Part shown: piece by piece, positions 22,898-34,401 of the stretch
Position numbering within the stretch: position 1 is the stretch's first letter
Layout of the letters: the number at the start of each line of letters is the position of its first letter
NCBI GenBank assembly: GCA_946894095.1
Contig: OX335650.1
Location: 2,480,001-2,544,000 of the forward strand
DNA from: Incurvaria masculella
Lineage: Eukaryota > Arthropoda > Insecta > Lepidoptera > Incurvariidae
Direction: 5' to 3'
Length of the DNA: 64,000 bases
The notes under the pieces: model-generated
Seen by the model: only the letters and a program-made list of their open reading frames with translations
Database searches by the model: none
Told to the model about the DNA's origin: nothing
Program-made: the position numbers and the translations under genes

Positions 22898-23804
22898 CAG
22901 GGTCCGTCACTTGAACTGTTACTTCTATTTTCAAAATAATAATGACAGCGCGCCAAATTTTGGTGAAACGTCAATTTGTTTCATTGTTTTTAAGTGGGCG
23001 AAAGAGCGGGAACAAATTTGAATTGTATAATAAATTTTCGCAATGGATATTAAACCTAACATTGTGATCGTTTTGTATTTGACCGGAAAATCACAACCAG
23101 TCATCGTTCGGGAGCTCCGACATTTACATGTGAACAAAATGTTAGTGCATCGAACCATTAAGCGTTATAACCTAGCATTGCTAAACGGCATAGAGGCGGT
23201 CATCCGAAAATAGCAGTATCACATGATATGGTTCGAAAGGTGAAGGCTCGAATTCAAGGAAATCCTCACCAGTGTTCTGCAAAATTTGCGAAAAGTCAGA
23301 CAATACCCGACTCAAGTAATCGGCGCATACTGAAATAAAAAGAAATGCAACTGAAGCCCTACCAACAAGATACAAAAATTACAGCATCTTAGTTCAGCGC
23401 AATGTAAACAATGCAGTACGAAACACTGGACGTACCAACAACACTCAGCATCGTCTCAGAAAGCTCTTATCTATGGATCAAAGGAGGCTATATCGAACAA
23501 TAACAATTATTGTCTTAAAATTAAATGTTTTATTGTGATTTAATTTTTAATGAACCATACTTCAGATACTTTTGAGGTTACCGCGGTCGTTAGAAATGTT
23601 TGAAAAATATTACGGCTTTTCACGCGGCAGGTAGAGATATTCTTTACCTGCCTGATTGACAACGGGCTGAATGATTAGCTCGAAACGTCGGAGAATATCT
23701 CTACCTGCCACGTGAAAAGCCGTAATATTTTTCAAACAGAACCATACTTCAATTAACTAAATAACATCATTTTCAATTGGTAACACTTCGAGTGACGGAC
23801 CCTG
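22898..23804 (+). mobile_element. Decayed Tc1/mariner-type element
   Basis: Terminal inverted repeats CAGGGTCCGTCACTTGAAC … (25 bp, two mismatches) are flanked by TA. Between them is a transposase remnant starting ATGGATATTAAACC at about 23043. Its HTH-like part reads GKSQPVIVREL, then VNKMLVHRTIKRY, and is ended by frameshifts and stops. A foldback element (about 23554-23741) has inserted into its 3' half. The element is non-functional and is one of the insertions that distinguish unit 1 from unit 2. Confidence 0.85.
23554..23741. mobile_element. Foldback element inserted in the Tc1/mariner relic
   Basis: Begins GATACTTTTGAGGTTACCGC, and its arms ATGTTTGAAAAATATTACGG … are inverted at the other end. 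GAACCATACTTCA occurs on both sides, a 13-bp apparent duplication. A second copy is at about 54799-55004. Confidence 0.75.
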
Positions 23805-23879
23805 TATATAACCACAGGATTTGAGTGTCGAATAACTGTAATCAACGATGACGAGAGGGAGATTCTAAAAAAATCATAT

Positions 23880-24095
23880 ATAGGGGGTTAACGGAGATAT
23901 GGTCCAAAAGCTAACCACGTATTCCTCGGCATATTTGGAGCTAAAAAGGTAGAAGATATTTTGTTGTACGACTTGAAAAAGATCCTCCCCATACATTTTC
24001 AATACTGACAAATAAAATGTATATCCTTTTTGTTTCAAATATGCCAAGGAATACGTTAACGTTTGGACCATACCTCCACTAAAACCTTGTATATA
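23880..24095. repeat. Diverged foldback related to the one at 17983-18143
   Basis: Arms around TATTCCTCGGCATATTTGGA and its reverse complement, with outer GGTTAACGGAGATATGG. Same layout as the palindrome nested in the Polinton. Confidence 0.6.
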
Positions 24096-24235
24096 TCGGC
24101 ATATGATCAAAATTCGTTGAATGAGTGAATTTAATTCTATGAACTGATGACTTCATTAAAGCCTTAAAGATAACATGAACAAACTTTTAGAAAATGTAGT
24201 TTTGTTTTAACATCAATCAAAAAACTCTATTTGTT

Positions 24236-24610
24236 ACACCTCGTAGTGTAGGGACTAAAATATTGCCTTTCATTCAAGAGGTTATGGGTTCAAATCCTCG
24301 CATCTGTTATACACCTTTTGTTGTTCATGGTTCGGAACCCATGTAAAACTGTAGGTCACCTTACCCTACTAGGTGACAGGGTTAAGCCCGCCTGGGTTGG
24401 TATCACCGCATTAGGAAAAACTATGGACGAAGTGGCAATAGATCATTGTCTGTATTTTCCACCCATGGTATCCGTGTGCAGCCGTGATTCTCTGTAAAGG
24501 AAGGTCCTGGCCTGTCACCTAATTCCTTCTGGAATTTGTTGAATTAGGCTTATATCATGACGGTAGTTGTGTTACATTAGCCATCCATGTCAGGTTCCAT
24601 AATAATACCT
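24236..24610 (+). mobile_element. tRNA-derived SINE, plus orientation
   Basis: A degenerate tRNA-like head with box B GGTTCAAATCC at about 24288 is followed by the SINE body (GGTTCGGAACCCATGTAAAA … CTACTAGGTGACAGGG … AGGTCCTGG … ATTAGCCATCCATGTCAGG). It represents the family's plus-strand form. Confidence 0.7.
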
Positions 24611-24716
24611 AACCTTACTTTCTTTGAAATTTATTAACGTGCAGATATTTAAATGATAAATGCATGCTCTACGAAAACTAAAAATAATTAAAATAAAACA
24701 AATTATTTAAAAATAT

Positions 24717-25480
24717 AAAAAACCCGACAGCGTAAAAAATTGTAACTTAAAATTGACTTAGTAAAGGAACTGACAAGGTAGAAACAAGTTGAAAAATTAA
24801 ATATTTGTTGTGTTTGAATGATCATGGTTGACAGTGTTTACAAACGCAGTCGGAGGCATAAGATACATTAACTACGATTTATATTTTCAGTGGTGTGCCT
24901 ATGCAAATTTCACAATGATCGGTGAGTTCGCGAAACAGACAAACTTACTTTCGTATTTATTATGTGACAGTTAGGAGATTATAATTTGTCTCAATAAGTA
25001 TATTTTTGCCATACCCATATCACTAAGAAAATCGCTAGTCATTAATAATGGAATGTATTGGGAAATAATATATATAATATATCATTATATAATTCATATT
25101 GTGCATCAAATAAATTAACTATGATTTATATTTTTTTGTTATTAAATTCATTGAAAGTGTACCTATGTAAATTTCATGATGATTGGTGACCCCGAGAACG
25201 AGAAAAAAAAACCTCACTTTAGACATAAAAATGAAAGATAGGATATTGGAACTTCCCCCGCCACGTATTTTCTTGCTCCACCGAAATAATCCATAAAATC
25301 GCTAGTCATTCACTATGGAACGTACTGGGGCTATTTGATGCCTCCGACTGCGTTTGTAAACACTGTCAACCATGATCATTCAAACACAACAAATATTTAA
25401 TTTTTCAACTTGTTTCTATCTTTTCAGTTCCTTTACTAAGTCAATTTTAAGTTACAATTGTTTACGCTGTCGGGTTTTTT
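24717..25480. mobile_element. Long foldback element with about 139-bp arms
   Basis: Arm 24721-24859 (AACCCGACAGCGTAAAAAAT … AGTCGGAGGCAT) is inverted at 25338-25476. The roughly 480-bp centre contains two imperfect direct repeats (TATGATTTATATTTT … CAAATTTCACAATGATCGGTGA-like). No frame is present. It is absent from unit 2. Confidence 0.85.
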
Positions 25481-25813
25481 AACGGTTGACAAACAACAAG
25501 ACTGCGACAAGAAAAGTCGTGTACGCATTTAATTGTGAAAGCCCATTGTGAGTTCCAGGAAGACATGGCTGATGGCACTAAGGGTTGGATGTGCAAGGGT
25601 CTAATTCAACTTTATGTCGATTTTCTTCTTTTCAGAGCATTTAAATAAAATCTTGTTTTTTTAAAGTTTTTTTTACTTTTAATTTTTTGAAATTGTTTTG
25701 AAAAACAGCAAGAAACCGTATTTGAGCAATATTCTGGTGGAGATTGCGGTTGAGTATATTTCCGTTTTTGTTATGAATAAGAATGGAGAATCTCGTTTTT
25801 GCCATGCTGTCAT

Positions 25814-26627
25814 CTTTATTGTTTATTATTGTTTATTGTTTATTCATCATCCATAGACAGTACACTGCACTCGGATTTGTCATATTTTAGCATTGGCCAG
25901 TTCAGCAAAACAAAACACAGCGAAGAAGAACTGGAAAGAAACTCCGCTTTTTTTTTTTCAACGTCCACTTAGTCTAAGTTTACAAAAGTGTTTGTCAATT
26001 ATTTTAACAAAAACATAGGTAAAACACTAAATTCACATGAATACACCAAATTAACAATCCATGCCGTATGCAACAGTTCATGACAAATATCATTTTATTT
26101 GCAAAGACAATCCCCTCCAACTAATATGTTGCCAATTGGAGCAGGCCAGTCCCCACAAACAGCACCCGTTCACGAGCATCACGCCGTGCACAGCCATTAC
26201 CTCTTTCAACCATATTTTAGGGAAAGAGATAACCCGAGCCAAGCGTCACCGTAAGCAAGGACCTTTAAGCGATGCACTGCTCCAGTGGCAACACAACACT
26301 GTGAAACACTTGCACATTAGGTTTTAATACTATAAAATTTGTCATAAACTACTACTGTCAGCTGATCACATAATTACATATCCCTTTAAATGCTACCACC
26401 TACAGAAAATTAAGAGTATAATGGTTTGAGAGCAGCCCTATCAATAAAGTAATAATAGATTCCTATATGAGATTTTGACCAATACCGTGAAACTAATAAT
26501 GCTTAACTGAAATTAAAACTAAAATAAAATTGAATTCTGGTGTATAGAGCCCTCGTCATTATTGATACGAAATTGTATCAAATCAAAATTGATTGGTTAG
26601 TAATTTCATACTATTCTCTGATTGGTC
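25814..26627. other. Insertion in unit 1 with a LINE/SINE tail
   Basis: This block interrupts sequence continuous in unit 2 at about 35998. It contains a CACTCGGATTTGTC … GAAGAAGAACTGGAAAGAAAC motif also found near 39930-40000, which I take to be a dispersed retroelement 3' end. The frame at 26061-26327 shows no recognisable domain. Confidence 0.55.
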
Positions 26628-27341
26628 GATGTGGATATTGACGCCTTTAATTGGATTGTTTGAGAGATTGCCGTATTTGCTTTGAACTATAGAACCAAAT
26701 TACTGTTTTCTAATGGAGAATGCCACCTTTGCTGTGGTTTAGATTTTTATAATGATTGTACTCCATAGACTAATATGTTTGCATCATTAATTCAATTTAT
26801 ATATTGTGTGGAGATCGCCGCCTTTTATTGCTTTTATATCGTTACGGTTATCTCATAATTTAAAATTTAACATGCAAAATGTATTGGCAATCACATAAAA
26901 TATGTGTTGATTAAACATCTGTTTGCCTGAAAAATGTGGCACTTCAGCCACCATGTAGTTTCGTTTCTATTTTTAACCGACTTCAAAAAAGGAGGAGGTT
27001 ATCAATTCGTTTGTAGGTTTTTTTTTTGTTTTTTTTTTTAATGTTTGTTACCTCATAACTTTTGCCTGGGTGAACCGATTTTGATGATTATTTTTTGATG
27101 ATATGATATGATAGCTAGTGCTTTCTAAGTGGTCCCATTTTAATTTGGTTAAGTTCTAACAATGATATCCATGAGAAAATCATAAAAGTCTTAAATTTGT
27201 ATTAAGATGAGCGCGACAAATGGACGAATAACTCAATATAACGCCAACCGATTTCGGTGATTCTTTTTTTATTGGAAAGGACGTGTACAAATCAGTAAGT
27301 GTACTTCAGATTCACTAAAAATAAACAAATTAAAAAAAAAT

Positions 27342-27620
27342 AACAAAAAAAATAACCGACTTCAAAGAAAAAGCACTAAACATTAAAAAAATATTTTCAT
27401 TTTTGTAGTTACGATTTCTGTAATTTTTTGAGTCGGTGTCAGCCAAGGTTAGGTTAGGTTAGGTTAGGTTAGGTTAGGTTAGGTTCTCTTGAATGGCGCA
27501 GCGCGTGCCCGGCTGACGCCGACTAAAAAAATAACAGAAATCGTAACTACAAAAATGAAAATTATTTTTTACTTTTTCGTGCTTTTTCTTTGAAGTCGGT
27601 TATTTTTTTTGTTAATTTTT
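27342..27620. repeat. Foldback element with telomeric TTAGG core
   Basis: Arms AACCGACTTCAAAGAAAAAG … TGAGTCGGTGTCAGCC and the reverse complement flank seven tandem TTAGG units (27447-27485). The element lies in a block (about 26978-27620) that unit 2 lacks. Confidence 0.85.
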
Positions 27621-28059
27621 TTTTTAATTATGGGAAGCATTTTTTTCCAGTTACATTTCGCTGTTTCACATTCAGACTGATGTTCTTCCGATGAAACAAA
27701 CCCTTCGGTTTTGTATGGATGTAGATGGAATAATAGATTTTTGGAACTACGTTCCTTATCCCGCGTTTGGCGGATGGCAGCTGCACGGGAAAAAGTGTCC
27801 GAGCAACACTTTTGCTGTCACCACCCTTCAACCCATATGACGTTACGGCCGAAATGATAACACCGTTACCTGTCTCTTTCTTCGCTTGTGAAAAAGAAGA
27901 CGGCATTACTGTCAACCTTCCGTCCTGTCAATTGGAATGGAATAATATTGGAAACAGTGTGCTCTAGCGCTTTAAGCGCAGTCTCGTGTTAGTCTAATTT
28001 GAAGTGTTTCTTGAGGTAATACATAATACAGCGAAAGGAACGTCCCACAACACGTCTTT

Positions 28060-28325
28060 TTAGGGTTCCGTACCCAAAGGGTGTCCGCAGAACCCTATTA
28101 CTAAGTTTCCACTGTCTGTCCGTCGTCCGTCCGTCTGTATGTCACAAGTTTGTATTTCATGAACCGCTATAGTATGTATTTATTTTGCCGCTATACCACA
28201 ACCGATGGGAAAAAAATCGAAAATAAAAAAATGTAAATAGAAAAAAGAAAATAAAAACGTGATTTTTTGTTAAATCTTGTACGATGTTACGGAACCCTTC
28301 GTGTGCGAGTCTGACTCGCACACAA
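28060..28325. repeat. Dispersed GGTTCCGTACC repeat
   Basis: From TAGGGTTCCGTACCCAAAGG to GTGTGCGAGTCTGACTCGCA. It is shared with unit 2 (36868-37107). Other members are at 835-898 (partial), 31597-31895, 52179-52440 and 54161-54453. They have GGTTCCGTACC cores at both ends and an internal ACGG/CCGT run. Confidence 0.8.
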
Positions 28326-28589
28326 TATGAGCGTCAAATATTTACTGTTATGTGAACCGTTTCTGTATATTATATTAAATGTTTTATGTATATTCTTGCC
28401 TTCTGTTATTCTGTTTATTATGTGTCTTGCGACAATGCAAGTTTTTCCTCAAATACTCTATCCATTAGATCCATGTAGTTGTGGTAATAAGACCTCAACC
28501 CTGGCCCAGGCCGTTTACATAAACGGTTCAATTGGCTTTTTACCAACTCAGAATATCCGGTGGCTTTAATTATTATCAAGAATACCTGG

Positions 28590-28770
28590 CTCTCACCCGG
28601 AAGACCTCGAGAGACGAATTCAACTGGTTAGGGCTGGTGGGACGAAGACATCAAGTGCGTCGGCGGAAAGCAGTGGTTCCGTACCGCTGAGGACCAGAAG
28701 GGCTGGAGGAAAATTGGAGAGACGTATGTCCAGCAGTGGACGCAAACACGCTGACTGACTGACGCCTGGA
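28590..28770 (+). pseudogene. RTE-like LINE 3' fragment in unit 1
   Basis: Conceptual translation gives WDEDIKCVGGKQWFRTAED and then a QQWTQ tail, the C-terminal end of an RTE-type LINE ORF2. It is shorter than the unit 2 copy (37995-38440), so this copy has an internal deletion. Confidence 0.65.
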
Positions 28771-30709
28771 AGCCTCAGGTTCGATTCCCGGGTTTCAATC
28801 AGCTCTCATACAATTTAATTAGCTCATTACTGTACGTGTACCAATCTGGGAGAGAGGAAAATAAATGGTTACAATAATGTTACATAGGTTGATGAATGCG
28901 CAAAATAAATGTTTGAAAACACAAATTTCTTACAAAGTTAGTGAGTGATGAAACGTGAAATACCCACATTGCTGAGACTTGAAGACTGAGGCCGCGGTGA
29001 GTGTCAAACTGATAAGATTAAATGTATGTTTATAATATATTTTACCTTATTACCGATATAAGTATGTCCGAAAAGGCAAGAAGGAGAGTATTAGTACATT
29101 AGTATAGAGATTAGTCAAAGATTTAAGTCTATTTATATTATTATTTGATTTAGATCTTTATTACTAGTAGCTGCTTCGATTTCCAGCAGCCAAACAGGGA
29201 AAATAGAGCACAATTTTAAACCTCAATATAACTTGAATCTTTTATAATATTTACACCGTTGGAATATGAAAAAAAATACCAACGGATACGAAATTTCTCA
29301 AAATGTATTGCCTCAAAGTAACGGGTACACTGAGCATGGAAGGACGGACGTAGCAACCGAAACTCGCGTAGCCAACTTTCACATACAATGACGGCAACGA
29401 CGGCGCATGAGTTCGCTTACGAATTCGCTTACTACTTATACTTCCTCCTTTCGCTTCTTATTCGATTTAAACTTTCTTAAGCTCCAATGATACGTAAGAA
29501 GACGTAAGAACTTAACAGTGCGCTAAATAGTGCCCTGTGAAGTTCTTACATTTTCGATTTTTTTAAATATTGCATCCCGAATTCATAAGCGAACTATTTA
29601 AAGGGCTCCTACAGGTAGGGCCGATTTTTCAATAGTCTGATAATCAGTCAGACAACCATTCGATGAATCTGTTTACGCCGCTGCTTATCCATCCGTTGTA
29701 AAACCCATCTTTATGGTGTGACGAAATTGGAAGACACAATAGCCGCGATGGTATGTTTTGCTGGTTCGTGTCCAGCCTTGCAGGTTATTAGTAAAGTAGT
29801 TATTTTTTAATGTGTCGTGCTTCTTGGTCGATTAATTATACATACATATCACATTGCTTGGAATAAGTGACGTACCTGCTTAGTACGAAAAAGTGGTTTA
29901 AATATAACCTTAATAGGGCCATTAGGCAAGTGCCTTTTTTGGTCTTGAACTTAAGTCATCAGGAGGTTGTCGTGGCTAATTATTAGAACCTTTAGGTTCT
30001 AAAACCTGTTGGCAACAAATGATGCTTGAAATTTACTACATGGTAAGTGACATGCTATTATATAACCTATTTATTACCAATTGGCAAGTTCCAGAACCTC
30101 TATCCGCAAAAATTGTTACTTGGGTGCTCCAATATTTGAACGTCTGATTCAAATGGATATATTAGTATACTGCGCTTCTGCACCAACTTATCCTCTCGTC
30201 TGCGCCAATTTGCTGGCTTTTGCGTAAATCGTGGTTTCCACTCTAACCGATTTACTTTTACATACTTTTGCGATATCTGTACGTTCGTCCATTCGTGTTC
30301 ATTAAGAGGGTCGGTACCACAGATTTTCTTAATATATATGTAATTCTTGTAATAATAATACAATAATATAGATCTAATTCTCTAATCTTCTAATTAATCT
30401 ATCAATTCCCGATACTACGGGCGATAACTGTTTTTGGATTCTAAAATATATTGTAGATCTCTATGTCTGTTTTCATTTTTTATGTACCCTTTAGTTTGAA
30501 AAATATATATATACAGATATAAAAAAAATAAGGACATATAATGAAGCTTTCTCAGCTGATAATTTTTTTATTAAAATCTGACAACGTTTAGGTCTAGGGA
30601 AACGTTAGGGCATGGAAGACGATCTCGCTATTTTAAAGGCAGTCACCGTGCAAAGTATGCATTACTTAATATGTTCAAATCTTAGATTTCCTGTGACTTC
30701 ACGACAGCC

Positions 30710-31457
30710 TTAAGGTGGCCAAACCCGGCAGGACTAACTCATTCGGGGGCACGGTACAAAACCGTGCTTTTGCGTTCTGGGACCTTCCCAGTTTCAAAGA
30801 AAAAGACAGGCTCCGTGATGAGGAAGATGCAACATGTCCACAAAAAAAAAATATGTGCATAGTGTCTGTTTCGGCCAAAACCGGTTGCTGAAAATATTGT
30901 TGACGACACGGCGAGAGCGACACGCGCGCCGCTGCCTGTCAGTGCATCCGAGAGTGCAGTATCGAACGGAGTGAAGTGCATGGTTTTTCTGCACGCCAAC
31001 GTGCTAGATTAGAGCGCCACAGTAGACTGTAGATTACAGTCTACTGCGGCGGAATAACGTACAGTGTCTGATTTGGTAACATTTACGAAAATTTTAATTA
31101 CAAAACGACTTATAGCTAAAAGTAAACCACGACCGCTGTAGTAAACAATCTAACAATAACTAAATAGATTATAAATCTTGATTAAATAAGCTTTGTCTGA
31201 TGACTAATCTTTTTAAAAAGTTCTTAATTTATCATTAATTAATCCACCTCCGTATTGTATAAAACGCGCGAAAAACTCGAACTATCGGACCCTATAACTA
31301 AGAAACCAAACACAATTTTACAATGCCAATGGTCATCAGACATCTAGTTCGATCAAATAAAGCTATTTTGAGCAAAATTTGAGATCTCTGACAAGAAATA
31401 GGGTCGTGATCTTCTTTCCCTTTTGTATGGGGAGTTGAGCGGGATGGCCCACCTTAA
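30710..31457 (+). mobile_element. TTAA-flanked MITE in unit 2, with a secondary insertion
   Basis: Same element as 2276-2822, ending in ACCTTAA. A 194-bp sequence (30869-31062) has inserted between duplicated AGTGTCTG (30861-30868 and 31063-31070), an 8-bp duplication of hAT type. Confidence 0.8.
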
Positions 31458-31596
31458 GTATTCTCTACTACAGACCATACACTCTGTCCAGGTACGAGTC
31501 AAACGTGAGAGCCCTCACACCTAACAATTGGGTCAACTTGTGCTCTTCTAATAGACGACCCAGTGACGGCTGCAAGTCTCTTTTCGTAATAAAATA

Positions 31597-31895
31597 TCGG
31601 CCAAGTGCGTGTCGGACTCGCACACGAAGGGTTCCGTACCATCGTACAAGATTTAATACAAAAAAGCACGTTTTTAGTATGAGACCCATATTAGTTGTTA
31701 TAGTGGCAAAATAAATACATACTCTTTGCAAATTTCAGCTTCCTACCTATTACGGTTCACGAGATACAGCCCTGTGACAGACGGACGGACGGACGGACGG
31801 ACGGACGGACGGACGGACGGACGGACGGACGGACGGACAGCGGAGGCTTGGTAATAGGGTTCTGTTTTCACCCTTTGGGTACGGAACCCTAAAAA
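31597..31895 (+). repeat. Dispersed GGTTCCGTACC repeat with (ACGG)n microsatellite
   Basis: Starts GGCCAAGTGCGTGTCGGACT and ends GGTACGGAACCCTAAAAA. The internal ACGG run spans about 31776-31838. The corresponding place in unit 1 (about 2940) lacks it. Confidence 0.85.
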
Positions 31896-31984
31896 GGTTT
31901 TCTGTGTAATTCTTGGAGGTGATTACTGAGCAAAAAATGAGCAAGTGTTTAAACAATAACAGAATAAAGTGGTTTTATGCCTAA

Positions 31985-32243
31985 CTGCAGGCCTATTCCT
32001 GGAATTCCGTAATCAGGAATCCTGAGCTTTTATAGCGCTTTTCAAATCGATTTATTGGAAGGAAAACCTTGATTGTTATACGTTAAACGCTATAAAAGCG
32101 ATTTTCAAAGACAATTTTTTTGCCGAAAAGATTCCGGAGCATAGTATTTCAATTGAATTAAGGTTTTCCTTCCAATAAATCGCTTTGAAAACCGCTATAA
32201 AAGCTCAGGATTCCTGATTACGGAATTCCAGGAATAGGCCTGC
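31985..32243. repeat. Foldback element in unit 2
   Basis: Homologue of 3056-3259. The inner part (AAGGTTTTCCTTCCAATAAATCG and its inverse) is larger than in unit 1. Confidence 0.8.
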
Positions 32244-32334
32244 TGGACTATACACATACTTTCATGATATTAGCGCGACAAACCACATAAGAAACATTTT
32301 TTAGCCAGGACCTTTATTATGCTGCACGGCTAGA

Positions 32335-32600
32335 TTGAATTGGATGGGAACGGGACAATGTTCATTGCCGCTTCGGTACCATCTTTTCATGTAATGCGAC
32401 GGTACCAACGGGGGCGAAATTAACCTTATCATAGTAAGATCCTCTACCTACCTACAGCTTTACGTGGTATAAGAACTTCTCGACGGTCGAAAACGATCAC
32501 CCACCCAGACCCCCACCTCGTCCAGTATTGGTTAACCTCGGTTATCGAACGGGCTACCGAGGCTGACAATATTTATGCTATTCGTATTTGCCAGTATAGT
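32335..32600 (-). mobile_element. tRNA-derived SINE in unit 2, truncated
   Basis: Homologue of the SINE at 3296-3580, with small deletions. It predates the duplication. Confidence 0.7.
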
Positions 32601-33221
32601 CAGTGGATGCTTATTTTTCATGATAATTATGTCCTTGACTGAAGACTGAGGTCAAGCGAGGGCATGTTGATAACGTGAAACAAGATATTTAAAAATAAAT
32701 TGACGCAAAATGTTCATAGTTTGCTATTACAAAAAGCGTCGCCATAATTGTTTTATTTTTACTCTTACAAAGAAACATCCCAAATATTGGATTGAAAAAT
32801 TCACATTGCTAGGATAGTTTTGTAAAGCTTATTTTTTTTTTATTTCCGTCGTTTTTGAATGAATATACAGGCTGAAATTTTCAAGTGTGCCTTCATGGCC
32901 AATTCCAAAATTATAAGAAACAGCAAAAGATGAAGGAATCATGAGGCCGATTATGATAGCCGGGAATCGATAAAATAACGCTCGATAAATTTAAAAAAAT
33001 AACGCTCGCTGTATTATTTCACCAGGCAATAGTGTTGCTTATAAACAAATCCTGTGAAGTAATTGGTACGTAGCAAACTAAAGAAAAGTATTGATTGTAT
33101 GTGTATACAGGATCTGACGGTCCATTCCATTTTATGTTCTTGAGGGGAAATTTACATCTCTTGGCTCACCGATTGTTTTGAACCGTCTGGTGACACAATA
33201 ACAAAGATAAGACGAATTTAT

Positions 33222-34401
33222 ATGTTTGTAAAGCTTCGGTTGCTAGCGGCCAACTGCAACCTGCAGGTAAAAACAGAACTATATTAAGAATGGGTTTCAC
33301 TAAGTCATCATCAAGTCAGTTCCGTTTGGCACCCTTTGGCTACGGAACCCCAAAAATGTTTTCTGTTTACTGAGCCAAAACTGAGCAAGTTCGATTTTAA
33401 CGGACATATGGATATTTGTCTGATGACTCGTCACATAATTCTTTTATGTAACCTATATTAGAGTATAGGGGTATATGTAGTAGCAGAGTAGTGGAACTGC
33501 TGATGTCTTGTGTATTTTAACAGGAGTGGTTCATTGCGAGCACGATGAAGATGCAACATTCGACGTGGATATTTCTCTTGGCGAGTGGCAGGTCCAACAC
33601 GAAATTAATTGGACCTCGCCTATCACCAGTTTCAAGTTCTCCAAGAAGAAGCCTGAAGAAATCGCTGAGTACAGTAACCAGTACGTGAACACTACCACGG
33701 TCGAAGAAGCAGTCGACTGGAGCCGTGTCACCCTGTACTGTGAAGTTACTAGTTCCAGTTATGACAACAAGTTATCATATCTTTTAGAAATTCTGAACAG
33801 CAATGGCTTGATTAGGTTTATACCCATCAATGAAACCCTAGCTTTGAAGATGGGATTTATTCGTCCACCATTATTTTATATTCAAAATATAAGAGACACT
33901 CTACTGGTTCATGGCTGTGAAAATGAAGTATCATATGTGATGTACAAGCGACCTCATCATCTAAGCGACACATTCTGCAATGGTTTTGGTGTCAATGCTA
34001 CATTCGATCCGAACATTTCTTTAGGGGAGTGGGTGACAAGTTCTAATGATACCTTTGAACTTATCGCAAAGACACCGAACGAAATCGCAACGTACATGCT
34101 GGAATTAAAAGATACCCCAGTTGTAAATAAGAGCATAAACTGGAATAGGGTAAATTTGTTCGGAAATATCACCTATTTTTGGTCATCACATACAATGAAC
34201 AGAAAAATAACGTTCCTGGTTGAGCTTTTTGATAACACGGGTGCTGGTAGAGCTATTCCGGTCGGGAATTCACTGGAATTAGCTCTCCGTTCTCCCAGAT
34301 TCGAAATACCTGAAGTTCAATTTAAAAATATCGGAAAAACGCTAGGAATGATGTTTTGTGACGTCAAAATTCCAATATATTTCTCTAGAAAACAAGAATA
34401 G
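33222..34401 (+). pseudogene. Secreted two-repeat protein, copy 2, lacking promoter and start codon
   Basis: Paralogue of the copy 1 gene. Exon 2 (33524-34401, 292 codons) is fully open and closely similar to copy 1, with a short insertion and deletions between the repeats. The acceptor TATTTTAACAG is retained. Upstream, the segment that in copy 1 carries TATA box, initiator, ATG and most of the signal peptide is missing: the sequence runs from GACGAATTTATATG straight to the AGCTTCGGTTGCTAGC end of exon 1. The only ATG left (33222) is 45 nt before the donor, so it joins exon 2 in the wrong phase. The intact body suggests loss was recent, or that another promoter and exon are used. Confidence 0.8.

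Larger units (their letters stand above)
1205..29690 (+). repeat. Segmental duplication unit 1 (interrupted)
   Basis: Collinear with 30115-39415. Matching segments are about 1205-4465, 19773-21514 and 25483-29690, read in the same orientation. Relative to unit 2 it has gained the Polinton, a block at about 21515-25482 (Tc1/mariner, foldbacks, SINE), a LINE-tail/SINE-like insert near 25814-26620 and the TTAGG foldback at about 26978-27620. The unit 2 left boundary begins at the shared TGCTCCAATATTTGAACG. Confidence 0.85.

Noticed and set aside
27447..27485. Chromosome end
   Set aside because: Only about seven TTAGG units, flanked on both sides by unrelated sequence inside a foldback; it is an interstitial tract.
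31750..31956. Frame with a repeated PSVR pattern
   Set aside because: Translation of the (ACGG)n microsatellite within a dispersed repeat.
33508..33523. Non-AUG upstream extension of exon 2 in copy 2
   Set aside because: It runs through the intron end and splice acceptor; the copy 1 gene model shows these codons are intronic.
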